A stretch of DNA of 64,000 nt. Source: Drosophila persimilis (lineage: Eukaryota > Arthropoda > Insecta > Diptera > Drosophilidae). The translations under genes were made by a program, and so were the position numbers. Shown one piece after another: positions 22,669-33,673 of this stretch (positions are counted from its first letter, which is position 1; each line of letters opens with the position of its first letter). The stretch covers positions 6,262,001 to 6,326,000 of the forward strand of contig NW_020825298.1 in assembly GCF_003286085.1 (NCBI RefSeq). Direction: 5' to 3'. The notes under the pieces are model-generated. The model ran no database searches, was not told where the DNA came from, and worked only from the letters and a program-made list of their open reading frames with translations.

Positions 22669-22794
22669 TCAAAGAAGGCCATGAGATTTATTATTTGTCC
22701 AGATTCAATTTTAAGAGTTTTGATTACAATAATTTTCCTAGCTAAATTTGTCGGAGGATCTCTTTCCGTTCCAACGTTTACGAATAAGTAGGTA
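22669..22794 (+). CDS. Short upstream ORF with one hydrophobic segment
   Basis: ATG at 22669 opens 41 codons (MSKKAMRFIICPDSILRVL then ITIIFLAKFVGG and a polar tail), ending at TAG. It contains one possible membrane segment. It lies on the same presumed transcript as the RING ORF, starting about 50 nt from the predicted cap site, so it may be a small separate protein, a translated upstream ORF, or part of a first exon. A GTAGGT donor overlaps its stop, but joining it to the acceptor before the RING ORF does not restore the RING frame. Confidence 0.3.
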
Positions 22795-22871
22795 AATGTT
22801 TAACCAAAGATAAGTGAGATAGTTCTTAGGCCTGACACCCCACAGACATTCCGATAAGCTTAAAGGACAAA

Positions 22872-23096
22872 ATGGAAAAGGAAAATACAGACAAGGAAAT
22901 CCCCATGAACAAATTAATCGCCTGGGTCACAGAGGAAGAGTGCGTGATTTGCATGCAGCCAAAGCGGGATCCCAAATTCGTGCCCTGTGGCCACTCTTTT
23001 TGCGGGAAATGTGCCACCCAGATTATACTCTACAATAGTTCAGACACAAATCCCCACTGTCCGTTGTGCCCTCTGATATATCACGATACAACTTAA
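22872..23096 (+). CDS. Small RING-finger protein (C3HC4 type)
   Basis: A 74-residue ORF. The RING core is complete: EECVICMQP gives the first Cys pair, VPCGHSFCGKC gives Cys-x-His-x2-Cys-x2-Cys, and HCPLCPL gives the last pair. The gap before the last pair is about 16 residues, as in C3HC4 rings. RING domains usually recruit ubiquitin E2 enzymes, so a minimal E3 ligase is inferred. There is no substrate-binding domain, but a longer N-terminus is possible because the frame stays open a few codons upstream after a CCCCACAG acceptor. A TATA box (22589) and AATAAA (23153) bracket it. It sits between the motorless kinesin paralogue and the motor relic. I do not recognise the orthologue. Confidence 0.65.
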   Translation: MEKENTDKEIPMNKLIAWVTEEECVICMQPKRDPKFVPCGHSFCGKCATQIILYNSSDTNPHCPLCPLIYHDTT

Positions 23097-23391
23097 ACTA
23101 GATGGTTTGAATGGATGGTGGGTGATATGGGGGGTGCAAATTTGTTGACGACAATAAATGTTATGTTCTCAAAATCGCATCAACATCGTTTTTGAAGATA
23201 TTCCAAACACAAATGGCAATCAGAATCGGACAGATAAGGCTCTCCGCCTCATCGAGTCGGTTAGCAGAGCGACTTCCGCAGAATCGGATTCAGCTTGTCG
23301 GACCAAACATTGATCAGATTGCTGTTGCTGTTCAAGAAAGCAGAAGACCATAGACTGATTTACGATACGAAAGATTACGAGGTACCGTTTG

Positions 23392-23502
23392 GCGCAGCAG
23401 ATCCGCCTAGCTGTTTATGATGCACTCCTCGCAATTCACATTCACTGTGCTATTGCTAGCCTCGTGTATCTTGAGAAGCAGCTTCTTCTTGTTCATCAGA
23501 TC
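23392..23502 (-). pseudogene. Relic of a CENP-E kinesin motor exon
   Basis: The minus strand reads GATCTGATGAACAAGAAG through CTCAAGATACACGAGGC and GTGAATGTGAATTGCGAGGA to GATCTGCTGCGC. This aligns along its whole 111 bp with kinesin exon 3 (26122-26232), which encodes DLLNKKNQDLKIHEAGNGIV and NVNCEECIITSESDLL. It has lost function: the codon for Glu in SESDLL has become TAG, and flanking motor sequence is not recognisable. The strand is the same as the motorless paralogue, so it is probably what remains of that gene's lost motor. A weaker match to the RDSKLTRILQASL segment may exist at about 23240-23300. Confidence 0.8.
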
Positions 23503-23740
23503 AGATTCTCTTGTCTATTTAGATGTAGCTCTGTCTGTTTAATAACATATATAACATATATTAAAGCTAATGAGACTTTGAATTTCTATACAAATTATCG
23601 AATGTATAACGAAAGTACTATCGATTAGCATATCGATATACATATTTTCATTTTAGATACCATTGAGCGCCAAATTTAAATACGATACCAATTAATGAGT
23701 TAATGGCTGCTGCTAATTTCGTCACACACAAAAACAGTGG

Positions 23741-24460
23741 GGCAGCATAGAAGCAATAGACAAGACAAAAATAATGCATATGTAATCTAACCTACAGAAC
23801 AAATGACTAGAAAAAAGACTTTGTAAACGAATAACTGACAGAACATCAACACGTATTCAACACACCTTTAATCCGGGCCAGTTTGGTTGGGTTGTTGCTG
23901 GATAATGGCTAATACAGCTGCATAAACGGGACGATTAGTACTACACCGAATTCCACTCCTAATCGTTGCGGTTATGCAGCTCTTAAGGCAGGCGATAAAA
24001 TGGCAGCATAGAAGCAATAGACAAGACAAAAATAATGCATATGTAATCTAACCTACAGAACAAATGACTAGAAAAAAGACTTTGTAAACGAATAACTGAC
24101 AGAACATCAAAACGTATTCAGCACACTTTTAATCCGGGCCAGTTTGGTTGGGCTGTTGCTGGATAATGGCTAATACAGCTACAGAAACTTACACCGAATT
24201 ACCCAATGCACAGAATTAGAACACCAAACTCTTGTTTTTATGGTACACATGTACAGACATTTTATTATTGGTTCATCTTCCGCTCGTCCTCACGTAGATG
24301 ATATACATCCAACTCTTTTTCCAAATTCAAAAGACCAAAGCACCCCTTTTCGGCCCCAAAAATATTTGATTTAATTATAGAAAAAAGACTTTGTAAACGA
24401 ATAACTGGCAGAACATCAACACGTATTCAACACACTTTTAATATGGACCAGTTTGGTTGG
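23741..24460. repeat. Three-copy dispersed direct repeat (about 179-bp unit)
   Basis: Copies at 23741-23919 and 24002-24180 are nearly identical and 261 bp apart. Both run from GGCAGCATAGAAGCAATAG to ATGGCTAATACAGCT. A third, partial copy at 24379-24460 starts at AGAAAAAAGACTTTG and ends at GTTTGGTTGG. There is no long ORF in the units and I see no terminal inverted repeats. This may be an unrecognised non-autonomous transposon or a local satellite-like amplification. Confidence 0.8.
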
Positions 24461-24600
24461 AAACTGGCTGGTTATTGAATACTGTTTGATTTAGAGAGTA
24501 TGTCTATTAATCCGTGAAAATTTGAGATTGATGCCTGCAAGAAAGCATTTTGGCTGGTTATTTACGGTGTCTATGTACCACATATTTGGAAAATAAGAAG

Positions 24601-25103
24601 CTACCTTAGTTGCCTGAAGAAGTTGATTTTTTTGCGATACTCGGTTTCTAGATCTTTCGAGTGGTGATCATCCATGAATTTGAATTGGCTCGAGGATAAG
24701 CTGTAAAATGGGTTGACTGGTCGGCGGCAGAAATCCGGGTCGGGTATGTCCTTTTCGGCGATACATTGTCGCAATTTGGAACTGTGCGATGACCGGCTGT
24801 AGTCCTTGGTATAGACTGAAATAGGAGGGACGTGAACTCGCGGCACTAAATCCTTATCTTGGGAATATCTGAAATTGTCAAAAGCAAACGGATAAATGGG
24901 ACTAATGGGTATTGAACCGAATCTTCCTTTACTCACTGATTCGACTTGAAGGAACGGAAATGAACAATTTTTTTCAATACTTCAGGACGTACCGAATGTT
25001 GCTTTGCACCGCTCTCCAAGGCATCTTGTGTTTCTGATTTCATACCCGCCATGCAATCATTGACGTCCCTCGGAAAAATGCTTGACTTCTGTTGCCGCGA
25101 CAT
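24601..25103 (-). CDS. Unidentified two-exon gene, 144 residues
   Basis: Exons 25103-24937 and 24868-24601 join in phase across a 68-bp GT-AG intron. The protein starts MSRQQKSSIFPRDVNDCMAG and is basic and hydrophilic. It has Pro/Ser/Tyr-rich stretches (RVHVPPISVYTKDYSRSSHS; DPDFCRRPVNPFYSLSSSQF) and ends EYRKKINFFRQLR. No signal peptide, membrane segment or known domain is seen. Its composition (Arg, Tyr, Ser, Pro; short; two exons) is like many Drosophila testis or cilium-associated small proteins, but that is a guess. It is head-to-head with the kinesin: only 479 bp separate the two ATGs, and a shared GGTATATTT-rich promoter lies between. A donor-like AAG-GTAGCT overlaps its stop, so a third exon cannot be excluded. 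Confidence 0.65.
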
Positions 25104-25337
25104 TGTGTATATGTGTATAAATGATAAATAACAAGGAACACAACACTTGGAAAACTTAAATTTTCTAACAAACCTAATTTTAAAATTGTGACAACAATCG
25201 AAGAAAAGTCTGCTATGTATTTATTTATCGTGGTTTTTTGTAAGTATATATTTTGACATATTTTCAGTATATTTTCCACCCAATACCACAAGTAGTTTAA
25301 ATAGAGGGGGCTTAGGTGGGCTAAGTTCGTTTTTTCA

Positions 25338-25420
25338 TCGGTATATTTGCGGTATATTTAGAAAATGAAACGGCATATTTCGGTAAATTTTTTCAGGTCA
25401 GACCGTATATTTGGTCGGTA
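25338..25420. promoter_or_regulatory. Motif 6 array in the divergent kinesin promoter
   Basis: TCGGTATATTT at 25338-25348 and GCGGTATATTT directly after it are followed by related CGGCATATTT, CGGTAAATTT and CCGTATATTT words. This is an array of Drosophila core motif 6 (KTYRGTATWTTT) in the 479-bp gap between the unidentified gene on minus and the kinesin on plus. It suggests a shared constitutive promoter. Confidence 0.5.
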
Positions 25421-25582
25421 ATTCGGCGGTCTGCATTTGTTCGAATTTAACTGTACGTACGCCATGCAAAATTTTGCTAAACAATTTTGATCTAGAAGTT
25501 TCATTGAAAAGTGTCTTTTTATGTGAATAGTCAACTGATTTGTGAATGTTTAATGTGATAAAAATTCGAAATAAGCCAGAGA

Positions 25583-27344
25583 ATGTCTGCAAAGAGTTCA
25601 ATTCAGGTGTGCATCAAGGTGCGCCCCTGCGAAGCCGGCAATGCATCGGTGTGGGAAGTGAAGGAGTCCCGCTCCATACGCCTTATCGACAACCAAACTG
25701 ATCCGTGTGTCTTCGGTGAGTGAGGAAATCATAGAGAAATCATAGATCGCACAGTTTCTTATGCGCGTGTCCTATTTGTAGACTATGTGTTTGATCAGAA
25801 TGGAAATAACCAGGAGGTGTTTGACCGCATGGCCAAGCACATTGTCCATGCCTGCATGCAGGGCTTCAATGGTACTATTTTTGCCTACGGCCAGACGTCA
25901 TCAGGTATTTATACATCTCCGCATATGCATATGCATATGCCGCACACACACTCACGCACGAACTCCCTCTAGGCAAAACGTACACAATGATGGGCGACAG
26001 GGAGAACCCGGGCGTAATGGTTCTTGCTGCTAAGGAGATCTTCAAGCAGATAGCCAACGACAACGATCGCGAGTATTTGCTTAGAGTGGGCTACATTGAG
26101 ATCTACAACGAGAAAGTCTACGATCTGCTGAACAAGAAGAACCAGGACCTCAAGATACACGAGGCCGGCAATGGCATTGTGAATGTGAATTGCGAGGAGT
26201 GCATCATAACCAGCGAGTCGGATCTGCTGCGGTTCCTCAGCATGGGCAACAAGGAGCGCACTGTGGGCGAAACCAACATGAACGAGCGCTCCAGTCGCTC
26301 CCATGCCATCTTTCGCATCGTAAGTTCAGCTGCTAGTCAGATCTTCTGCTCCCCTGATCTCAGCAATTGATCTCCCTGAAATTCCAGATCATCGAATCGC
26401 GCAAAAGCGATCGCACTGTGGACGATGCCGTCATTCAGAGTGTCTTGAATTTGGTGGACTTGGCCGGTTCTGAGCGGGCCGGGCAAACAGGTGCGAGCGG
26501 GACTCGCCTCAAGGAGGGGAGCCACATCAACAAGAGTCTTCTGTTCCTCAGCAACGTGATCATGAATCTGTCCGAAAACTTGGACAATAAGTTCATAAGC
26601 TTCCGCGACTCCAAATTGACGCGGATACTGCAGGCTTCGCTAGGAGGCAACGCCTTCACGTCCATCATATGCACCATCAAACCCTCGATTGTAGAGGAGT
26701 CGCTATCGACAATCAATTTCGCTATGCGCGCCAAGAAGATCCGCATCAAGCCCGAGGTCAACGAGATGGTCTCCGATGCAACAATGATGAAGCGGCTGGA
26801 GCGGGAGATCAAGGAGCTCAAGGACCGCCTGGCCGAGGAGCAGCGCAAGAACGAGAGCCAGCTAAAGGTGAAGCAGCTTGAGAACCGCATCCAGAACGAC
26901 ATGCTTAAGATCATCACTAGCAACTCGCTAAACGACAAGCGGTTTAAGAATCGCCGCCGTACATGGTGCCCTGCCACCTCGATTCCAGAGAGTGCCATCC
27001 CCACACCGCTGCATTGCGGACCGCCAGAGCCCAAACAGGACCATCGACAATCGAAGCTTTCCCATCTGCCGAAGCCGGTGTTCTTTCCCAACTCGCACAT
27101 CAGCCACCGCGCCGACAACGGTCCCAAGACCATTAATATCATGAAGTCGCTGGACATTGGCACTAGTGAAGAGGAATTCAGCCCAGCCGAGCTCATCGAC
27201 TTTGGTCTGAGGCCCTCGGATGTTTTGAGGACGAAGGAGCTTAGCAGAGCTGAGCTCTCTCTCACGCCCAATGTGGGAGTTTCAAGGTAAGTAGTTTTTG
27301 AATTCTTTCCACAACGATGTAACCACACACGTCACCCCCTGCAT

Positions 27345-27391
<47 letters not shown>

Positions 27392-30300
27392 ACACCACAC
27401 CTCATTCATTGTCACCTCACATCGTCGTCGCATTACACATTTTCTCATGTGAGATAGCTTGGTGGAGAAAACGAAAATCGATCGCTTGGAGCTGCAAATG
27501 TTCACCTCGTTAGAGAAGCAGTTCGAAGGGGACTGGGAAAAGTCCCAGGCTCTGGCAGAGAAGTTGTCCGAGGTGACAGCCCAGCGCGATGAGCTAGAGT
27601 CAGAGAGCCAAAAGAATGCCCAGCGGTGAGTCCCACAGGAATAGAAAATATAATTGACAATCAGACACTGCAATTGGCATAGAAATAATCAGGAAAAATA
27701 GTCCCCACCCCCGTCACTAAGAATTGACATCAATCACATTTCATATCCTGAAGACATTAAAATACATAGCTCGTCGAGAGGATTTTTTAAACTATTTTAC
27801 TTGTCTTGTTTTTAGTTGCGAAGCCCTGCAGGCCGAGATAGAGGCAGTCAATGCCAAGAACACAGAGTACGAGGAGCAGCTGAAGGCCTTGAAGGAGACC
27901 ATTCAGAAGCTGGAGGTGGAGAATCGTGAAGCTGTGAGTTTGGAATTCGAGTACCAGTCCCACAAAACCAAATCAAAGCTTCGAGAGACCGATCTACTGT
28001 CGGCTCTGTCGGAAAAGGATTTGGCCATCGAAAATCTGCAGAAAACTCTCGATGAAATCTCCCGCGATGTCCTGCGCAACAGCAAGGAGGAGCTAATGCG
28101 CTCCATTTGCCCCGAGCTGGAGTCAAGCCCCGAGAGAATCTGCACCAAATGTCTGGAATTTGACAGCCTCTTGGCCGATGCCGATACAAAGCTGAAGAAC
28201 GTTCAGGTGGCCTTTACCCAGAAGACGCAGGACTGCGAGCGCCTCAATACCCAAATATCCACAGCCCATGGCGACATGGCTATTCTGCAGGGAAAGTACG
28301 ATAGTCTGGAGCAGAATTTGCAGAGCCAGCAGCAGGCCATTGAGGCCATGGAGGCAGACTATAATTTACTCCATCAGAAGTACCAGCAGCTGCAGCAGGA
28401 GTACGAGGATCTGAGGCGAACGTCGAGTGCTTCCGAAGAGCAGGTTCTGCTGCTGGAGGCAGACAACACCAGACTGCAGGCCGAGATTGTCACTCTGAGG
28501 GAGCGAGTGGAGGAGGCGCAGCGTCTGCTCTTGGAAGCTCCCAGTCCCGAGACCCTTGCGGAACAGTTCAAGGCCCAGAGCGATCAGCTCAAGGCAGAGC
28601 TGGCGAATGTCCAGACGAGCCTTGCGGAGATGCAGGAAGAGTACAATTGCATGTCGAACCAGCTAATGGACAGTGTGGAGGAATGCGATGTCCTACAGAA
28701 CGAGGTCAGCGCTCTGCGTGAGGAACTTAAGCTGCAGCGGTCGATGCCCAGCTGCGACATCGAGTCCATGAAGAGCTCAGGCGTTGGCACCGAGTGCAGT
28801 GATCTTGATTCCGACGCAGACAGCGGATTTTTGGAGAAGTTTGCTCGGCTGTCAGATTCGCTGCACGAGATAGAGCTGCAGCATCGCTCGGGCAGCAGTC
28901 GCCTCTTCAGGGCCACTAAGATTCATGAGCAGAATGTGCCCGGCCTGAAGCTTTGCCTCGAGTCAGCTACAGACATACACACCGTCTCTCACCCGCTCGA
29001 TGATAATACAGCCGATGAGGTGTGCCTGAAGGGCGTGCTGCGACAGCACAGGTTCCAGATTATCAGACTCACCCAAGAGTCAGCGCCAGGGGAAGAAGAG
29101 GTGGAGAAGAGACGTCTGCTCGACCACATTGCTCGGCTGGAGATGGAGATTGCGGAGAAGAATATGCTGATCGATGTCACGGAGGGAACTATTAACGAGA
29201 TGCGCGAACAGATGACCGACCTGGAGTCGGCTCTCCTGGAGAAGTCGGTGATCGTCAACAAGGTTGAGTCCTACCAGCGACAGATCGAGTCCCTAGAGAA
29301 GCAGAATGCCGAGATAACCATCGTCTGTGAGGAGCTGCAGGAGAAGGTGAAGGAGAACACACTGAGCGAGAGTCTCATGTTATCCCATGGCGACGATACC
29401 CTGCCCGGCAGCACATCCCCCTTGTTGCTGCCAGACCAGGAGGCATCCGAGATAGCTGCCCTCAAGACATCCCTTTCCGAGCTGAAGGACAAAGTCGCCG
29501 AGCTCCAAGGCCGAGTGGAGATACAACTGTTGCAGTTGCAGCAAAAGGACAACCATATCGATCAGCTGCGTACGGAAATCGACGAGCTGAATGAGCGCTG
29601 CATGTCCATGGAGGTGAAGCAGGTGGAGCTCCAATCGAATGCCAGCCAGAAGCAGCAGCTCCTGGAACGACAAGCAGAGAAGTTGGCAGACGACGTCCAA
29701 CGCATCGACCAGCTACAGGAAACCAATGCGAAGCTCGTCGAACGCAGCACTAAGGCTGAAGAGTCCCTGTCGGAGATGCAGGAGCGTTTGCTGCAGAAAA
29801 ATGGAGACATCCAGACTGTTGAAGAAGACTTAAAGAGTGCCAGAGATCGCATCGAGACTCTTCAAGAAGACCTAAAGAGTGCCAGAGATCGCATCGAGAC
29901 TCTACAAGAAGATCTGAAGAGTGCCGGAGACCACACCAAGACTGTTCAAGAAGATCTGAAGAGTGCCGGAGATCGCATCGAGACTCTTGAGGAAGACCTA
30001 AAGACTGCCAGGGATTCGATTGAGGCCATTGAACAAACGAAGATAGATGAACTGAACGCCCTTAAGCTGGAATATCTCGATAAAATAGAGCAGAGCGAGA
30101 ACGAATATCGCGCCAACTTCCGCAAATACAACGCGGAGTGGGAGGAGGGCAAGGAACGCTACGAACAGAACGTGGCCAGTCTCGTGGCAGACCAAGCCAA
30201 GGCTGCTGCTCAACACCAGGCAGAGCTGGAGGACATCAGGATAGAGCATAATTTGGTCTTAGATCAGCTGAGGCAGGAGAAGCTCGAACTTGAGTCGCTT

Positions 30301-33300
30301 TGCGCGAAGAGCCAGGAATTGGTGGAGGAACTACAATCGCAGATGAACGCCCACGACCGCAGCTCATCCGTACAGCTGGATGAGCTGATAGCCGTCGAAA
30401 AGCAGAGGAATCAAGAGCTTAAAGACAGATGCGAGGAGCATATTTTGGACTACGAACAGCAGATTTCTAAAATCCAAGCTGACCTGGATAAGCTGAAGGA
30501 GGAGAAGATGGCTCTGCACTCCGAGATCAAAGAGGCGGAATCGCAGCATGCGAGCACTTTGGAGAAGATTCAACTAATGGAGCGAGAACTGGAAACCCTG
30601 AGCAAGCAGACAGCCTTCGAGAAGGCTGAACTACTCGACAAACTTGAGACTTTCAGCTCGAAGAACAGTGATCTCAATGAAGAGCTACAGAGGGCCCAAA
30701 AGAAGGCTCTCAGCTTTGAAGACCTACTCTCTCAGCATCAGAGGTTGCAAGAGTGCTTGTCCGAGGCCACTGGGGTTAACATTACGCTAAGAGAGCAAGT
30801 AGAGAACCTACAGTGCGAGCTCAACAGTTCCCAGAAAGAGCAAAGCGATCGAACCGTTGAAATCGAAACACTTCGATCGGAACTGATCGGCGCCTTCGAA
30901 GTGATGGACTCTGCGACAGCACAGGAGTCTCTTCTGAAGCTTCAGATGCAGCTAATGGAGACCAAGATTTCTAGTCAGGCAGAATATTTCCAACAGGAGG
31001 TGGCAGTGCTGAAGAGTTCAAAGAACGAGCTGCAGCTGAAGCTGGAGTCCCTGCAAGAGAGCAAAACGAAGCTGGAGTCGTGCAGTCAAGACCTAGAAGT
31101 GGCAATGAAAAATGCCAGAAACCTCCAAAGTATGCTGGAAGAGGAGCAACAAATGTGTTGTTCTCTGCGCGATGCCTACTCGAAACTGGAGGAATCCAAT
31201 GTCCAGCTGGTGGGTCAACTAAAGGAAAAGGATGCAGCATGTGAGGCCTTCCAGGATTCGTTGTCTCGGCAGAATAAGGCTCTCGAAGAAGCCAATGTCA
31301 AATGCTTGGAAATGCGGCAGGAAGTGAAGGAGGCCCGCATGTCCGTGGAGGAACTAAAAAATGAATGCGAAACCCTGCGATCATCTCTAGTAAGCGATGA
31401 ATATATCCCCATTATCCTTACCTTTTTTGATCAATGATTTTTCAGAATTCCGCTTTGGCCCAGCAAGAACAAGTCCTTGCAGAATCCGATAAGCAATGCC
31501 TCGAACTTCGTCAGAAAATTGAGGAAAGTCGCCAGTTAGTAGCTCAACTCCAGGAAAAGGAAGCAGTTTGTGAGACCCTTCAGGATTCCTTGTCTCAGAA
31601 GACACAGGCTCTCCAAGAAGCCAATGGCAAATGCTTGGAAATGCGGCAGGAATTGGAGGAGGCTCGCCAGTCCGTGGCGGCACTGACCAAAGAGTGTGAA
31701 AGTCTGCAAACGGCGCTGGTAAGAGAAAAATACACGCCTCTCAATCTTCATTACTTATTCTCATCGATGTGTGTCTTTCCAGAAAACAACTGAGACGGAA
31801 CGCGATTCCTTGCGCAATTCTGCGGCCCAGCAAGAACAAATCCTTGCAGAGACCGATAAGAAATGCCTCGAACTGCAACAGGAAATTAAGGAGAGTCTCC
31901 AGTTAGTTGCTCAACTCAAGGAAAAAGATGCACTCTGTCAGACCTTCCAGGGTTCCTTGTCTCAGCAGACACAGGCTCTCCAAGAAGCCAATGGCAAATG
32001 CTTGGAAATGCGGCAGGAATTGGAGGAGGCTCGCCAGTCCGTGGCGGCACTGACCAAAGAGTGTGAAAGTCTGCAAACGGCACTGGTAAGAGAAAAATAC
32101 ACGCCTCTCAATCTTCTTTACTTATTCTCATCGATGTGTCTTTCCAGAAAACCATTGAGGCGGAACGTGATTCTTTGCGTATTAGTGCAGCCCAGCAAGA
32201 ACAAACTCTCGCTGAAACCAATAAGAAATGCTTGGAAATGCGGCAGGAAGTGGAGGAGGCTCGTCAGTCAGTAGCTCAAGTCAAGGAAAAGGATGCAGCA
32301 TGGGACGCCTTACAGAATTCCTTATCTCAGCAGAAATTGGCTCTCGAAGTAGCCAAACAAAAATGTTTGGAAATGCACCAGAAAGATGAGCAGTCTCGCA
32401 AGTCAGTGGCGACACTGACCAAAGAATGCGAAACGCTTCGCACAACAATGGTAAGCGATTATGACACTTTCATTCCCTTGAAATGAACTAATGGATGGGT
32501 ATTTCAGAAAACCAATGAGACTGATTATCGCACTGAAAGGGAACGCGTACAGGCTACTGCGTCGAGTCTTTTGGAGGATAAACGCAACCTAGAAGAAAAG
32601 GTGTGCACTCTGAATGATATTGTGGAGAAGCTACAGGGTGACTTGACTACCCTTCAAGGACTCAAAGCCAACGCCAGCAATGTGTCCTTTGAGTCCAATG
32701 CGTCCAGCACGTCGCCCTCTGCACCAAGAGTAAGCTTGAGATAAAACCATTTAAATGTAGAATCTAATGCCAAGCATTCAATATTGTGTAGAAATCGATA
32801 AGCTTTGAGTCCGACTGGCGTAAGAACCGACGGCTAAGCGTACACGATGAGCGTCGCAGGCAGTCTTACTGGAACAACGTGCGCGATTGGGGAACCATGA
32901 CGGATCCCGTGGGTAAGTCAGAGATATTTTCAGAACATAAATCATGGAACCTGAATTAATAATGCTCACAATCTCAGACAATAACTGCAACTGTGTTGAG
33001 CTCAACCAAAAGCTGCAGGACTGCCAGCGAGACCTTTTTATACGGGAGAGCCAGGTGACAGCATTAAACATTGAGCTCAAAAACCATCCTCTGAAAGACG
33101 AGAATGCCCAGCTACAAAAACGACTATTGGAAGAACAGGAAAAAGCACGTGCCGAACTGAAGCGTCTTAAGCTGAAGAATCAAGATCTCACTATGAAGGT
33201 CAATGACATGACTGCAGCGGCATCAGCATCAGTCCAAGGCCAAGCATGCAGAATAACCCCTGCGATGATCTCGGTGGATACACAGACAGAGTCTGACTTG

Positions 33301-33673
33301 GAGAAGGTCCTGGAGAAGACAAACCTAAAGTATCAAGACGCACTTAAACTGTGCCGCTTCCGCTACTCTATGATCCAAGATTTGGAACAGAGACTAAAGC
33401 AAAACGAAAATTGCGACACCTCCAACCTGACCTCCCTTACAGCAGGCCAAATCAATGCGCTTAAGGTACGTATTGCTTTGCTTATTATTAACAAGAAATC
33501 ATCCATCATACTATGCATCCTTCCAGACCCAATGTGAGGCGTACAAGAAGGAAATATCAGCCATGAACGAGAAATACGAGTACGCTAAACGAGTGCTCAA
33601 GATGCGCAAGGATGAGGTGGTTGAACTGCGCGCTAAAATCGCTGACTACGAGGCAGCCTCTACAGCCAAATAA
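25583..33673 (+). CDS. cmet: CENP-E type kinesin (CENP-meta/CENP-ana)
   Basis: Thirteen exons join in phase to 2366 residues: 25583-25715, 25782-25904, 25973-26319, 26388-27286, 27458-27625, 27816-31389, 31446-31718, 31783-32085, 32148-32450, 32508-32729, 32792-32912, 32978-33465, 33527-33673. This is a plus-end-directed kinetochore motor for chromosome congression and attachment. The N-terminal motor (about 1-330) has all key motifs: P-loop GQTSSGKT (81-88), switch I NERSSRSH (about 190-197), switch II DLAGSE (about 225-230), and SKLTRILQASLGG. A neck (RAKKIRIKP) and very long coiled coil follow, with repeats in exons 6-9, then a basic patch (WRKNRRLSVHDERRRQ) and a short C-terminal coil. 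D. melanogaster has two such genes, cmet and cana; I cannot say which this is, and the symbol is a best guess. It has an inverted motorless paralogue on its left. Confidence 0.92.
27346..27390. repeat. CA microsatellite in kinesin intron 4
   Basis: An uninterrupted CA run of about 22 units within the 171-bp intron between exons 4 and 5. It is likely to be length-variable and lies close to the acceptor. Confidence 0.9.
29821..30030 (+). repeat. Five 42-bp coding repeats in the kinesin coiled coil
   Basis: Five consecutive 14-residue units (two heptads) of the form EEDLKSARDRIETL or QEDLKSARDRIETL, ending in EEDLKTARDSIEAI. Neighbouring units are nearly identical at DNA level. The motorless paralogue has only three, more diverged, units at the matching position, so the array probably grew in this gene. 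Confidence 0.88.
31446..32450 (+). repeat. Tandemly duplicated exon-intron units (kinesin exons 7-9)
   Basis: Exons 7 (91 codons), 8 (101) and 9 (101) are copies of one coiled-coil unit (LAETDKKCLELQQEI, QALQEANGKCLEMRQELEEA, SVAALTKECESLQTAL). Introns 7 (31719-31782) and 8 (32086-32147) differ by one substitution and a 2-bp indel. The 3' halves of exons 7 and 8 differ at about two bases over some 130. The motorless paralogue has a single unit here (19724-20020). Confidence 0.9.

Noticed and set aside
23180..23340. Second motor relic resembling the RDSKLTRILQASL segment
   Set aside because: Similarity is weak and needs frameshifts; mentioned with the stronger relic but not called as a separate feature.
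23741..24460. CRISPR-like array
   Set aside because: Only three long copies with unequal spacing in an animal genome; repeat length and spacing do not fit CRISPR.
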